This document shows, piece by piece, positions 31,051-41,014 of a stretch of DNA of 44,594 nucleotides (positions are counted from its first letter, which is position 1; each line of letters begins with the position of its first letter). The DNA is from Entamoeba invadens IP1 (taxonomy: Eukaryota; Evosea; Mastigamoebida; Endamoebidae). The stretch covers positions 185,542 through 230,135 of the forward strand of contig NW_004443767.1 of the NCBI RefSeq assembly GCF_000330505.1. The letters are read 5' to 3'. Made by a program: the position numbers and the translations under genes. Under the pieces are notes generated by a model that was not told the DNA's origin, did not search any database, and saw only the letters and a program-made list of their open reading frames with translations.

Positions 31051-32440
31051 AAGTTGCTTATTGATAAATTAAAGATGTTTTATATACAAATTTTATTGTC
31101 AAAATTTAAGTTGACATATGATATTTTTGTTTTCAAAAGGGACATTTTTACAAATTAAACTTTTCAATAAAACTATTATATTCGTGCTTCTAAAAATTAA
31201 TTTGTCTTTTGGTAAAAATATAACAATGAACAAATTTGTTCGTTATCTTTTTTATTTTTTATAATTAAAATGGATACAAAATTACAAGTATACAAGGTTT
31301 CGATATTTTTTATTGATTAAATACATTTCAATTCACAACTTTTTGTTGAATACTACTCCATTTACTTTAATGTTAGAAACATATCAAAAACATTTGTTTT
31401 TTACATTTATTTCATTCATTAATTATAAGACAAATTATTTGAATCAGTTATCTTTTAGTTTCTTATGTTAACTTTTAATTAACTTTTCATTGAAATGTAA
31501 TTATTTGTTCTGTTTAAATATTTAATTGTTTAACAAAATATTATTATATTTCATAACACTTTACATAATTGAAAACCAAAACCATCTGTTTTGAAATTAA
31601 ACAACCCGTATATATGGGTTGATTTCTTTTGTAAGGATTAAAAAATTTGGAGATAATTTAACAATTATTTTTTAGTTGTAATTGTGTTTTTTTTTAATTT
31701 TAAACAAATAAAATAAACACATTTTCATTTGTTAATAAACAACTAAAAAGGTTGTTTTCATCATGAAACTATGAAACTAATGTCAAAGTATGAACAAAAG
31801 TAATTGTCTGTTTTTAAATTAAGTACGTTTTGACACAAATTTAAACTCTAACTCAATAAAACAAATCAATTTGTATAATCAACACTGGTTGAGATAAAGA
31901 AATTTTTAATTGATGAAAAAACGGTTATAAACAACTAAATGTTTATTTCAAAAAACATAATTTTTGTAATTTTGTGTTTTAATTTTATAATTTTATAATT
32001 TTTATTTGTTTTTTTGAAAATAAAAAAAAAGGTATTTTTTTACAAACAAAAATCTAATTTATATGTTTAATTAATAATAATAAACTAATAATGATACTAA
32101 AATATGATTTTTGTTTATCAACAAGAGAATAATAAAAAAATATTGAAGGATGTATAACAAAATTAATAACAAAAATGAATATGAATAAAGAAATGTAGAG
32201 TTCTTTTCAAACAGTGCGAAAGTGTTATTGTCCCGATTCTTTTGGTACATATGATAGAATATAACAAATAAAAATGCCAAAGATGGTGATGTGGTAATGA
32301 AGAGGTGTTGTGAAACAGAGACACAACCCTAAACATCTTTAATAATGAAATGGTATATAGTATAGTAAAAGAATAGTAGTAAGAACAAGTAAGAATAGAA
32401 TGATGTAAGTGAGTATTTCCAACAAGGGTTGAGCAGACAG
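31051..32440. other. Long AT-rich intergenic region upstream of EF-1 alpha
   Basis: About 1.4 kb between divergent genes. It contains small palindromes (for example CAACCCgtatataTGGGTTG near 31600 and GTTGTG...CACAAC near 32310), but no coding frame or RNA gene is seen. 32,230-32,440 is less AT-rich and probably holds upstream promoter elements of EF-1 alpha. Confidence 0.5.
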
Positions 32441-32460
32441 TATATAAGTGGGCCGAACTG
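32441..32460 (+). promoter_or_regulatory. EF-1 alpha core promoter: TATA-like box and GAAC element
   Basis: GTATATAAG (32441-32449) resembles the Entamoeba TATA box; GAACT (32456-32460) matches the core of the GAAC element. Both lie within 40 bp of the ATG at 32481, the usual layout in the genus. Confidence 0.6.
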
Positions 32461-32480
32461 AATAGAGTCACACACAGGAA

Positions 32481-33872
32481 ATGCCAAAGGAAAAGGTTCA
32501 CATTAATATTGTCGTCATTGGACACGTCGATTCTGGTAAAAGCACCACCACCGGTCACTTGATCTACAAGTGCGGAGGTATTGATAAGAGAGTTATGGAG
32601 AAATTCGAGAAGGAATCTGCTGAAATGGGCAAGGGCTCATTCAAGTATGCGTGGGTCTTGGATAACCTCAAGGCTGAGAGAGAAAGAGGTATCACCATTG
32701 ATATTTCCTTGTGGAAATTCGAATCACCAAAGTACTACTTCACCATCATTGATGCTCCGGGCCATAGAGATTTCATCAAGAACATGATCACTGGTACCTC
32801 TCAGGCTGATGTCGCTATTTTGGTCGTTGCTGCTGGAACTGGTGAATTCGAAGCCGGTATCTCAAAGAACGGACAAACCAGAGAACACATTCTTTTGTCA
32901 TACACCCTTGGTATCAAACAAATGATTGTTGCCGTCAACAAGATGGACACTGCCAAGTACAGCCAAGCTAGATTCGAAGAAATCAAGAAGGAAATCTCCA
33001 CTTTCTTGAAGAAGACTGGTTTCAACCCAGACAAGATCCCATTCGTCCCAATCTCTGGTTTCCAGGGTGACAACATGATCGACCAATCAACCAACATGTC
33101 ATGGTACAAGGGCCCAACTTTGTTGGGAGCACTCGACAACGTCAACGAGCCAGTCAGACCAGTTGAGAAGCCACTCAGAATCCCACTCCAAGACGTCTAC
33201 AAGATCTCTGGTATCGGAACAGTCCCAGTCGGAAGAGTTGAGACTGGTGTCCTCAAACCAGGTATGTTCCTCACCTTCGCCCCAACCGGTGTCACCTCTG
33301 AATGCAAGTCAGTCGAAATGCACCACGTTGCTCTTACCCAAGCTATTCCGGGTGACAACGTCGGATTCAACGTCAAGAACTTGACTGTCAAGGATATCAA
33401 GAGAGGAAACGTCGCTTCTGATTCCAAGAACAAGCCAGCCTCAAAGACTGAGTACTTCAAGGCTCAAGTCATCATCATGAACCACCCAGGTCAAATCAGA
33501 AAGGGATACACCCCAGTCCTCGATTGCCACACTTCCCACATTGCTTGCAAATTCTTCCACTTGGAAGCCAAGATCGACAGAAGAACTGGTAAGGCTGAAG
33601 AAGGTGTCCCAGAATTTGTCAAGAACGGAGACTCCGCCATCATCGACATCCTCCCAACCAAGCCACTCTGTGTTGAGACTTTCACTGAGTACCCACCACT
33701 CGGAAGATTCGCCGTCAGAGATATGAAACAAACCGTCGCAGTCGGTGTTGTCAAGGCCGTTTTCGCTCCATCAGACGATGCCACTAAGTTCTTGCAAGAA
33801 CACGGTGAAGCCACCAAGGCTGCTGCCAAGGGTGGTAAGGCCGGTGCCAAGGCTGCTCCAGCTAAGAAATAA
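32481..33872 (+). CDS. Translation elongation factor EF-1 alpha
   Basis: 463 residues, one exon, ATG at 32481. All GTPase motifs are intact: GHVDSGKST (G1), the RGITIDI switch, DAPGHRDF (G3), NKMD (G4) and the SGFQGDN segment. Domains 2 and 3 follow, with [13 protein letters not shown] and HTSHIACKF. The protein carries aminoacyl-tRNA to the ribosome A site in the cytosol and also bundles actin in amoebae. Codon use is strongly biased to a small set ending in C or G (GTC, AAG, AAC), in contrast to neighbouring genes, as expected for one of the most expressed genes. The C-terminus has a Lys/Ala-rich tail ([17 protein letters not shown]). Its 3' end faces the lipase relic 139 bp away. Confidence 0.98.
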   Translation: MPKEKVHINIVVIGHVDSGKSTTTGHLIYKCGGIDKRVMEKFEKESAEMGKGSFKYAWVLDNLKAERERGITIDISLWKFESPKYYFTIIDAPGHRDFIKNMITGTSQADVAILVVAAGTGEFEAGISKNGQTREHILLSYTLGIKQMIVAVNKMDTAKYSQARFEEIKKEISTFLKKTGFNPDKIPFVPISGFQGDNMIDQSTNMSWYKGPTLLGALDNVNEPVRPVEKPLRIPLQDVYKISGIGTVPVGRVETGVLKPGMFLTFAPTGVTSECKSVEMHHVALTQAIPGDNVGFNVKNLTVKDIKRGNVASDSKNKPASKTEYFKAQVIIMNHPGQIRKGYTPVLDCHTSHIACKFFHLEAKIDRRTGKAEEGVPEFVKNGDSAIIDILPTKPLCVETFTEYPPLGRFAVRDMKQTVAVGVVKAVFAPSDDATKFLQEHGEATKAAAKGGKAGAKAAPAKK

Positions 33873-34011
33873 GCATTTGATTTTTTACTTGGGTTTCTCT
33901 TTATTATTCATATTTAATAAATTAACTATTATAATACTAACTGAATATTAATAAAATAGTATACATCAATTACCTCCCGTAGCCATCAACTTTTCAATCA
34001 CATGATAATAA

Positions 34012-34507
34012 TTATAAGGGAAGTGGTCGCTGAGACTGAGCACCCGAATAAACAACCACCCAAAGACCTTGTTGTCTTTCAAACATTCTGTACGCTCTTT
34101 CACCATCTTCTTTTGTTTTCAATATGTGGTACACATGCCCAGCTGGCACCAGAACATTATCGCCAATGTTCCTTGTCGATTGATAGAATCCTTTAAAAGC
34201 GGCTTCAAATCTTTCCGTCGTTTCTTTTGACATCAAATTAATCAATTTGGTCTGTTCGTGGATTTGTTTGACCTCATCCAGAAATGGTCTAATGCCAAGC
34301 ACTGAGTCATACGACAATCGAGGAACAATGTCTTCTTTTGATATAATCGTGTCTATCAGATCGCACACCAGAGGGTCAGTCGAAATGTTCAACGACAAGC
34401 ACAATGCAGACGCGAATCCGTAGCACTTTAAAGTCCATTTTTATGCTTTTTGTATACTTCCAATGTCAGTACTTGTGCAACAGCACCACAAAGTGAGTGT
34501 GTTGTTT
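34012..34507 (-). pseudogene. Class 3 lipase (alpha/beta hydrolase) fragment, disrupted
   Basis: Only the C-terminal half of a lipase_3-type enzyme remains. The region around the catalytic serine reads THSLCGAVAQVLTLEVYKK near 34500, where the family has GHSLGG: two glycines are replaced although the Ser stays. One frameshift near 34445 breaks the frame. Beyond it comes LKCYGFASALCLSLN and then the family's DIVPRLSYDSV, whose Asp is the second catalytic residue. The frame ends at 34012. Everything before the serine motif is missing; upstream DNA is AT-rich repeat sequence. So the gene lost its 5' half, probably through insertion or deletion at the edge of the transposon-rich zone. An intact relative would cleave acylglycerols or phospholipids. 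Confidence 0.75.
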
Positions 34508-34844
34508 AAAATTTGAATTATTATTTGTAAACTGTTTTTCAAAACTCTGTAAAAAGGTGGAAAAAACCGCTTTTGATAATTTTTGGTGAATAATGGTAAA
34601 ATGTTTTCTAAATGTTATTTGATTTTATTTTTTTATTTAAACAAAAAGAAAAAAAAACATCATTTTCATTTTGCCTGAGCATTTTTTCGAAGTGTTTAGA
34701 AGAAGGCTGTTAAAGTCTATTTATATTACGGTTAATAGTTGAGTTATTACATAATTAATTTGTAAGTAAATGGGATATTACCAACAAAATAAAGACATTT
34801 AACCAAAAATACATTCGTTTTCAAATAAATAAATAAACATTAAG
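34508..34844. other. Non-coding strip between lipase relic and transposon
   Basis: 340 bp, AT-rich. It contains one copy of the AAGCGGTTTTTTCCACC-type motif (34556-34574, minus orientation) that recurs at 42.0-43.4 kb. No gene is seen. Confidence 0.5.
34556..34574 (-). repeat. Dispersed AAGCGGTTTTTC-type repeat, copy 1
   Basis: GGTGGAAAAAACCGCTTTT on the plus strand. Its reverse complement closely matches 43331-43350, where AGCGGTTTTTTCCACC is found, and the related copies between 41.9 and 42.7 kb. Confidence 0.55.
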
Positions 34845-34846
34845 TA

Positions 34847-34896
34847 CAGGAGTGAAAGTGGACCTGTAAAAATGAAAGTGAAATGTAAAAACAAGG
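34847..34896 (+). repeat. Left terminal inverted repeat
   Basis: 50 bp, begins CAGGAGTGAAAGTGGACCTG. It is preceded by TA at 34845-34846. Confidence 0.95.
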
Positions 34897-35056
34897 GTTT
34901 AGTAGATAATAATAGCATTTTTACACCATAAACAGCTTTTTTCACAAATTTTAAAAATGACAAAAGAAATGTGGAATGATTTGAATTGATATTTTTAAAA
35001 AAACCAAAATCAACCATTTTCAACTTAAAAATGTTCGATCTAAAATAATAGAAGAA

Positions 35057-37066
35057 ATGAAAAAAACTGAGCCAAAAATTCACGTGTTTTCTTCCGAAAC
35101 AGCCCCTCATCTTTTTTTCGGAGTTAATTTTGAATGTAGGCAGGAGTACATTCTTGAGAATATTCCACTGGATGATTATATCAAAGCATCACCGACAGTT
35201 ATCGACGGCACAACAAGTGAAGAAAAGACTGCCTATAAAAGTTCCTTCTTGTTTTGTGAAGAAGACGAGAAGTTCCTTACTGAGAAAGAACGTCATCAAT
35301 TGGTGGTCAATCAAAATTATTTGTCTGAGAACCTTGATGAATCTGTTCTTACTCCAAAACAATTCATTTCTCGATTATATTTGGAAACCAAATACGACGA
35401 GGATGTAAGAGTAAAAGCCAGACATTTCTTCTATAAAATACTTGCAACTGAAGAATTTGGTCTTGCGTCGGAGTCCAGGCAATTACAGGTTCATTTCATA
35501 ACAACAAAAGTGGCAGAATTCAACAAAGACAATGGCGGGAGAGCACATATTATCGACTACACTGTTTTGGGAAACGTTTACAACATCTCACCAAGTGAGA
35601 TATCAAGACTGAAACTCCGGGGAGAGAAGTCTATTTACAACTTAAAAAAAACTCAAGGAGGTCAATCAAAATTAAACAAACAACAATTATCACAATTGAA
35701 AACCGCGATACGAACACGGTTGGAATTTGGAAGAGTCGTCACTTCGAGGTGGGTATCAGAATACATTGAAAGGTGTTTTAACAAGTTTTACACACGCCCA
35801 GGGATATATTATTTAATGCAATCAATCGGCCTCAAATGCGTCAAAGCAAGAATAGTTGAGGAGGCGAGGTTGGGAGTGCCACCAGAAGATATTTTTCTTT
35901 ATTATGACAAGATTGATAAAGAGCTTGAAGGTGTCCCGGCGTCATTTGTGTTTAACATGGACGAAAGTGGGCACCAAGATTTTATCGACTCTAAAAACAT
36001 CAAAGTGTTCATACCCGAGAAAGTGGATCTCAAATGTGTTCGATGTGCAACCGACAAATCTTCCAAGAAAATAACACACATCGCTTTGATCAACGCAATT
36101 GGTACGCGTCTGAAGCAGACACTCATCATCCCAAACCATTCCATCGAGAAGTACTTGAATAATTCTGGATATAACGAAGAAAACACGCATTTCATGTTTG
36201 GGAAAAAGAGCACTCTTTCCAGTGTGTTGTTTCAAGAATGGATTGACAAAGTTTTTATACCTGAAGTGCGAAGATTGAGAAACACATTAAAATATGAAGG
36301 TAAGGTCTTGCTTTTCCTCGACAATTGGAGTTCTCATAACAACAAAGATATTTTAAAAAATCTTGACGATGAAAACATCAAAGTTCTCTTTTTTGTCCCA
36401 AATACAACCAACTTTTTGCAGATGCTTGATGTTGGAATTTTCAGTCAACAAAAGAGAGAAAAGATAACAAAGTCAGTATTGGAGTTTGAAGTTGACAACG
36501 TCTTTCAATTGGAAAGCCAAGAGAAAGAAGATGTGGGGCAAATTGGTGCAACAGAAATGGTCCAGATGTTGAACCAACAAATTGCCGATCAAAAGCGGAG
36601 GTTGGAGGAAGATGGTGTCTCAGTACATGATTTCTATCTTGGTTATTCAAAAACCATGAAACAGTTATACACATTTCAAGAAGAGATGAAAAGAGGAACA
36701 GGGTACAAAAGTAAGTCATTCTCACAAATTCTCAAAGATGAATATCAATTAAGCAAAATGTTAAAATCAATAGTCAACATCTTAATGAGCTTTGAAAGAA
36801 CTGCGACTATTCTAGCAACAATGAACTCATTTCGACAAGTTGGTATTGAAGTCATTCGTAGTTCTAATGGTTGGTACTACTGTCGGGCAAATCCTTTACT
36901 GGCAAGAGAATTGTCAATAAGGCCCGACATTGTTCGTGTATTGTTATCATTCCCTGTAAGAGAGTTGGAAAAAGGACGTCGCAATGTAAAGGTAGATGAA
37001 GGCCATAAAAAATGGTTGAAATTTTCAAAAGACAACAAATCGAAAAGAGAGAAGAACTTGAACTGA
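35057..37066 (+). CDS. DDE transposase (Tc1/mariner-pogo related, DD35D)
   Basis: 669 residues from ATG at 35057. Around residues 205-270 there is a helix-turn-helix pattern of the IS630/Tc1 kind (SKLNKQQLSQLKTAIRTRL, then GIYYLMQSIGLKCVKAR), which should bind the TIRs. The catalytic core has FVFNMDESG (Asp302), VLLFLDNWSSHNN (Asp422) and TNFLQMLDVGIFSQQKRE (Asp458). The last two are separated by 35 residues, giving a DD35D triad in the DDE_1-like context. The protein is larger than mariner transposases (about 350); the extra N-terminal 200 residues have no recognised domain, and the last 150 are helical and end Lys-rich. It would cut and join transposon ends in the nucleus. The frame is intact. 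The end overlaps the start of the protease gene. Confidence 0.9.
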   Translation: MKKTEPKIHVFSSETAPHLFFGVNFECRQEYILENIPLDDYIKASPTVIDGTTSEEKTAYKSSFLFCEEDEKFLTEKERHQLVVNQNYLSENLDESVLTPKQFISRLYLETKYDEDVRVKARHFFYKILATEEFGLASESRQLQVHFITTKVAEFNKDNGGRAHIIDYTVLGNVYNISPSEISRLKLRGEKSIYNLKKTQGGQSKLNKQQLSQLKTAIRTRLEFGRVVTSRWVSEYIERCFNKFYTRPGIYYLMQSIGLKCVKARIVEEARLGVPPEDIFLYYDKIDKELEGVPASFVFNMDESGHQDFIDSKNIKVFIPEKVDLKCVRCATDKSSKKITHIALINAIGTRLKQTLIIPNHSIEKYLNNSGYNEENTHFMFGKKSTLSSVLFQEWIDKVFIPEVRRLRNTLKYEGKVLLFLDNWSSHNNKDILKNLDDENIKVLFFVPNTTNFLQMLDVGIFSQQKREKITKSVLEFEVDNVFQLESQEKEDVGQIGATEMVQMLNQQIADQKRRLEEDGVSVHDFYLGYSKTMKQLYTFQEEMKRGTGYKSKSFSQILKDEYQLSKMLKSIVNILMSFERTATILATMNSFRQVGIEVIRSSNGWYYCRANPLLARELSIRPDIVRVLLSFPVRELEKGRRNVKVDEGHKKWLKFSKDNKSKREKNLN

Positions 37067-37930
37067 AAAAGCTTGAAAAGAAAAAAAATCAAAGAAGACA
37101 AAGAAAGAGAAAAGAAAGAAGAAAGAACCCGAAAAAAAGTTGAAAAAGAGAAACTCAAAAGAAATGAAGAGGCGCAAAGAAAGAAGAAATTAAGGAAAGT
37201 AAAACTGAGAACTGAAGACAATGTCCCCGAAATTAATTCTAATGAACTCCTTGCTGAACTTCCTTTCAAAACACCAAAGAAGAAAGAAGAGAAGTGTGAA
37301 GATAAAGAAATAGAGAACAAAAGCGTTAAACAATCGAAAAACCCAACAACATCTGACATCATTCACATCACTACAAACTGTGAAATTGATATTGGTAACC
37401 AATTAAATTTTGGAAAGACGATCGATTGTGAAAGAGACAAGTGGCTCGACGGAGACAGCATCGATTGTTATATTCAATACCACTTATTTGATCTTTCTAA
37501 AGCTGGTGTCCAGTGTCTATATACTACTGAACTCGAGTTATGTATTCAAAGAAACCGAATTCCACCTTTAATAACAAAAAGATTGGTCGTGATTCCAATG
37601 TTCGTCTCTGGAAATCACTGGAGTTGTTTGATTTTCAACAAAAAGAACGAGTATGACTGGTGTTTTCTTTATCTTGATTCCCTTGCTTATTACAAAAATG
37701 ATCCCCTTCCTCGGCCTCCAGTTGATGATAATTGTTGGTATCTACTTCAAACTATTTTTGGTAAACTTGACCAAATACCTTTTTATACAATCCCACAACA
37801 ACAAACATGGGAGTGTGGGTACAGGATTCTTTTCATTCTTTACAAATTTATATCAGGACTTCCTTTGGAGAATGTTTTAAAACACGAAGAAGACCAATTC
37901 ATGTCTTTTGTTTCCGTATTTCTTAATTAA
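37012..37930 (+). CDS. C48 (Ulp1/SENP-like) cysteine protease of the transposon, frame shifted at an A8 run
   Basis: The likely start is ATG at 37012, 55 nt inside the transposase gene in another frame. It gives MVEIFKRQQIEKREELELKK, a coiled coil. At the A8 run 37081-37088 the frame must change (one base fewer) to continue into the long frame that ends at 37930. That frame continues the coiled coil (IKEDKEREKKEERTRKK), then a Lys-rich linker and the protease domain. The domain has KWLDGDSIDCYIQY, the typical Ulp1 opening; catalytic His in GNHW (codon at 37616); Asp in YLDSL (37676); Gln in PQQQ; and Cys in WECGYR (37814). The set is complete. Ulp1-type proteases cut SUMO or similar modifiers. 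Without the shift, the second frame has no early ATG. It shares its frame with the transposase, separated by one TGA. Confidence 0.75.
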
Positions 37931-38921
37931 AAAAGAAACTTTCGATGAATAGTTAATTTAATTAACAACATTTTGTTTTTTATCGGATTGAAAATGTTCA
38001 CTCAACAATTATGGACGAATTGAATAAATAAACTAAAATTATTATGAAATAAATAATATTTTTTCAATACTTATTTGTTAATAAAACAAAATAGTGGTTT
38101 GATTCACATTTATGACCGTTAAAATAAACTATTTAAATATATTATATAAACTATAAAATTGTATATTGTTATTTAAACCCTTTACCAAACCCCGTTAAAT
38201 TGTATTGAACTTGTGTTTTCAAGGAACCCATTGTAAGGCACTACAGTCCACTGACCTCTAATATCGCATTTATTACACAACTTTGAGAATAAAAGTGTCA
38301 CCGTAATTCCAAATTGCCGAATCAACAATTTTTTCGAGAAAACATATAAGTTTGTTGTTCATGTTTCTCCGAAAATTTAATACTGACCTATAGGTTATTT
38401 ATTTTATCATTTATATTTCAATATAATGTACTTTATTTAGTGTGTTTGATTTGATCACTCTGAGGTGATCCAATAATTTGGCCATGACAATAAAGAATAT
38501 TTTTGATTTATTCTCCTCACAATTGCAGACAAACCTTCGAACCGAAGTTGATAAACCTTTTTGATTGGTCAGTTATATGAGGTTTACAAGTGTATTTGTC
38601 TCAAGGGCTTGTTGATTATGTTCAATTGTTTCTTTGTGTAAACAGCATCAGACATGGAGCTTGCTCAAATTCATATTAATTTTCCTCTTTTTTTCTATTG
38701 TTTGGTTTAATTAATTATTAACTTTTCATAATATTTCGAAAGTGTGATTTTAATATAATTATTAATTAAAAAGCTATAAAAAAGTTAAATAATTATTACA
38801 AATTTGGTCAAACTCAAGAAAAGTAGTCTTTTTTCTCCTTGTTTTTAGGTTATTTTTCTGAAAAACAAAAACAAAAAAAAGGGTTTTGGGAATTGACCAA
38901 TCAAAATTAATTTTTTGAAAA
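37931..38921. other. Long non-coding 3' region of the transposon
   Basis: About 990 bp between the protease stop and the right TIR. It holds a small palindrome (GATCAC/GTGATC near 38460) and a 13-bp inverted repeat pair listed separately. No open frame is convincing. It may carry subterminal transposase sites or a nested insertion. Confidence 0.5.
38559..38906. repeat. 13-bp inverted repeat pair inside transposon (possible nested element)
   Basis: TTTTGATTGGTCA (38559-38571) and TGACCAATCAAAA (38894-38906) are exact reverse complements 348 bp apart from edge to edge. They could bound a small nested element or be internal binding sites. No target duplication is evident. Confidence 0.4.
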
Positions 38922-38971
38922 CCTTGTTTTTACATTACACTTTCATTTTTACAGGTCCACTTTCACTCCTG
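38922..38971 (-). repeat. Right terminal inverted repeat
   Basis: The reverse complement of the left TIR with one mismatch in 50. It is followed by TA at 38972-38973. Confidence 0.95.
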
Positions 38972-39224
38972 TATGATAATTTTAATAAATAAATAAAACA
39001 AGAATGAATGTTGTTATCTTCGTTATCGGCTTCTTCGTTGTCGTCACTTTAAATTTATCACTTTAACATCATTTTCTTCATTGTGTTGCTGTCTAATAAA
39101 CAAACAAAAATTGTTTAACTTCGCATTAAACGTTATAATTTGTAATTTACACTTTAAAAGTTCTCTTTTATACCCTTCTCCATTTTTTGATTATTAGAAC
39201 TTTAAAAATTTATATTTTACAGAT

Positions 39225-39250
39225 TTTTATTGCGATAAAACGCAATAAAA
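39225..39250. repeat. 10-bp perfect palindrome just past the second transposase
   Basis: TTTTATTGCG (39225-39234) and CGCAATAAAA (39241-39250) pair perfectly around a 6-nt loop. It lies 13 nt past the stop of the minus-strand relic, and TTGCGATAAA recurs at 41165 and 41323 on its other side. It may belong to the ends of that element or act as a 3' hairpin. Confidence 0.5.
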
Positions 39251-39263
39251 TTAAATGGAAAAT

Positions 39264-41014
39264 TTAATTAAAAAAAATAAAAAAAAATAAAACCAAGTTA
39301 TTTTTTTCTTTTCGAAATTTCTTTTCATTTGAAATTTTGTTCTTTTCATCCTTTTTGATTTTCATAAGTTTTTCAACACCGAGCCTGTGCTCTCTATCAG
39401 AAAAATTTTCAATATAGACTCTAACAGTTTGGGTTTCTTTTCTTTTTGGATCCTTACCAAGGAAAGAGCAAACCTCTCTGGCATAAGACATGTCGACTTT
39501 AGCAACACCTTTAAGAAGGTCTACAGTGTTGAAGTTGGGGTTGACACATCTCATGTTTTCCAACTCTTCTTTTGATGGGTGTTGAACCATGTATATTATA
39601 CCAGCCTGTTTGAAGGCGCTGGTCATCGTGTCGCCATCAGACACTACTTCCCACGAGTAAACAAGCTGCCTAATTTTGTCTTCCTCTGAGAGCTTTGCAA
39701 ATTTTTTCAATGCATTTTTGAACTCGGGTGAGTTCATTTTGAGAATTTTCCCGTTTCTTTGGACCTTTTCGTCACATTTTTCATTTTCTTTTTCACTTAA
39801 TGAAATTTTGTGTAACATCAAATTGTTTTTGTCCTCAAGGAAAGCTTTTTGTTTCCAGAAAATTCCCAGATCCATAGGCTGACATAAATGGGAACTGTGG
39901 GGGACTTCCTTTATAATTTCAACACAATTTTCCCGAAATAATGCTTCAATTTCATCACTGAAATGGCCCGAAAAGCAGTCAATAATTAGATACGCCTTCG
40001 TATCAACTCTCACATCCATTCGGTTTCTTTTTTCCTTAATATTCGGGAAAAACACTTGTTTGAGCCACATTGTGTATAATTCCGTATTTAGAACACCTGA
40101 TTTTTGGTATTTAATAATAGCACGACTCTTGAGTTCCACAATTAGCTTGTCTTCGATGGTGAGTCTTTTGGTAACAACAAGGGGTATCATTTTTGTTTCA
40201 TCTAGACAACCACAACACAAAAGACTCGTTCTAGAACCATCTCTGTCGACTTCGTTAAAAACTTGTTCCCCTGATTCGACTGACATGTAGACAACTCGGG
40301 TTCTTGAATCAACCCATTCATCGAATCCAACTTCATCTAAGTTAAAAATAAGCTCAAATCTGCATCCATCCAATTTTCTTTTTAATTCTGAGTAATACTG
40401 CAGGATGGCAGTTTGTGATACCTCTGCTCGTTTTGTTTCCATAACTTGGGCTTTTTTTGTTTCAATTCCTGGGATTAATTTAAGGACTTTATTCAATTGA
40501 CTTGTTCCCATTGTTTTGCCGAAATTTTCAAACATGAAAAGTCCAATTTCTTCTGGTTTTGCTTTTTGGTTTCTTTCATTTCTTTTGCTATTTTTAGAAC
40601 TTCTTCGTCTGAAAGAAGTCGTTTTCTTCCCTTTTCCGATATTTTTCCATTTTTGTCTTCTTTTCGTATTTTTTGAATTTGGGAATTTACACCGGATTCC
40701 TTAAAAGTCCCGAAAAAATACTCAAGTGCTACTCTAATTGATTTTTTTAGTTCCTTTAAACTCATTAATTGGTACATTAGAAAGATCGTTTAATGAAAAC
40801 TGCACTTGCTCTCTAAAAGTGGGAGAAGATTCTTTTTTATTTTTATCTCAAGGTCTTGGAAAGCTTTGAAAATAAGAGGGCAATTAATTAGGTATTGTTC
40901 AGCCCTTTGACTAACAGGAATTTTCGGACCAATCATTTTCAAACTTTCATGTTTTTCGGAACCTTTTTTATATTCTTTCTTTAATTGAGGGGGCTTGGAA
41001 GAAGGTTGGGACAT
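39264..41014 (-). pseudogene. Second DD35D transposase, frameshifted relic
   Basis: Three overlapping pieces in different frames form one gene. It starts with ATG at 41014 (MSQPSSKPPQLKKEYKK), shifts near 40785, shifts again near 40560, and then runs open for about 420 codons to 39264. The last piece holds the core: LIFNLDEVGFDEW (first Asp), AYLIIDCFSGHF (second) and SSHLCQPMDLGIFWKQK (third), with 35 residues between the last two. This is the same DD35D spacing and the same FNxDExG and (M/L)D(V/L)GIF contexts as in the intact transposase, so the two belong to related families, though the sequences are far apart. The C-terminus is Lys-rich. No matching terminal repeats could be fixed around it. 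Confidence 0.85.

Larger units (their letters stand above)
34845..38973 (+). mobile_element. Complete DNA transposon with TA duplication, 50-bp TIRs, DDE transposase and C48 protease
   Basis: The element body is 34847-38971 (4,125 bp). Its ends, 34847-34896 and 38922-38971, are inverted repeats starting CAGGAGTGAAAGTGGACCTG and matching at 49 of 50 positions (A/T difference at position 35). TA flanks both ends (34845-34846 and 38972-38973), the target duplication of the Tc1/mariner/pogo superfamily. Two genes run rightward: a 669-residue DD35D transposase (35057-37066) and, overlapping its end, a C48 (Ulp1-like) cysteine protease (37012-37930). About 990 bp of non-coding DNA follow before the right TIR. 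The nearly identical TIRs and open transposase frame point to recent activity. The layout, with a SUMO-protease-like second gene in a TA-target element, is unusual as far as I know. Confidence 0.93.

Noticed and set aside
32163..32558. 131-codon minus-strand frame across the EF-1 alpha promoter
   Set aside because: It overlaps the promoter and start of EF-1 alpha and is low in complexity.
33441..33850. Long minus-strand frames opposite EF-1 alpha
   Set aside because: They arise from the strong codon bias of EF-1 alpha and have no independent support.
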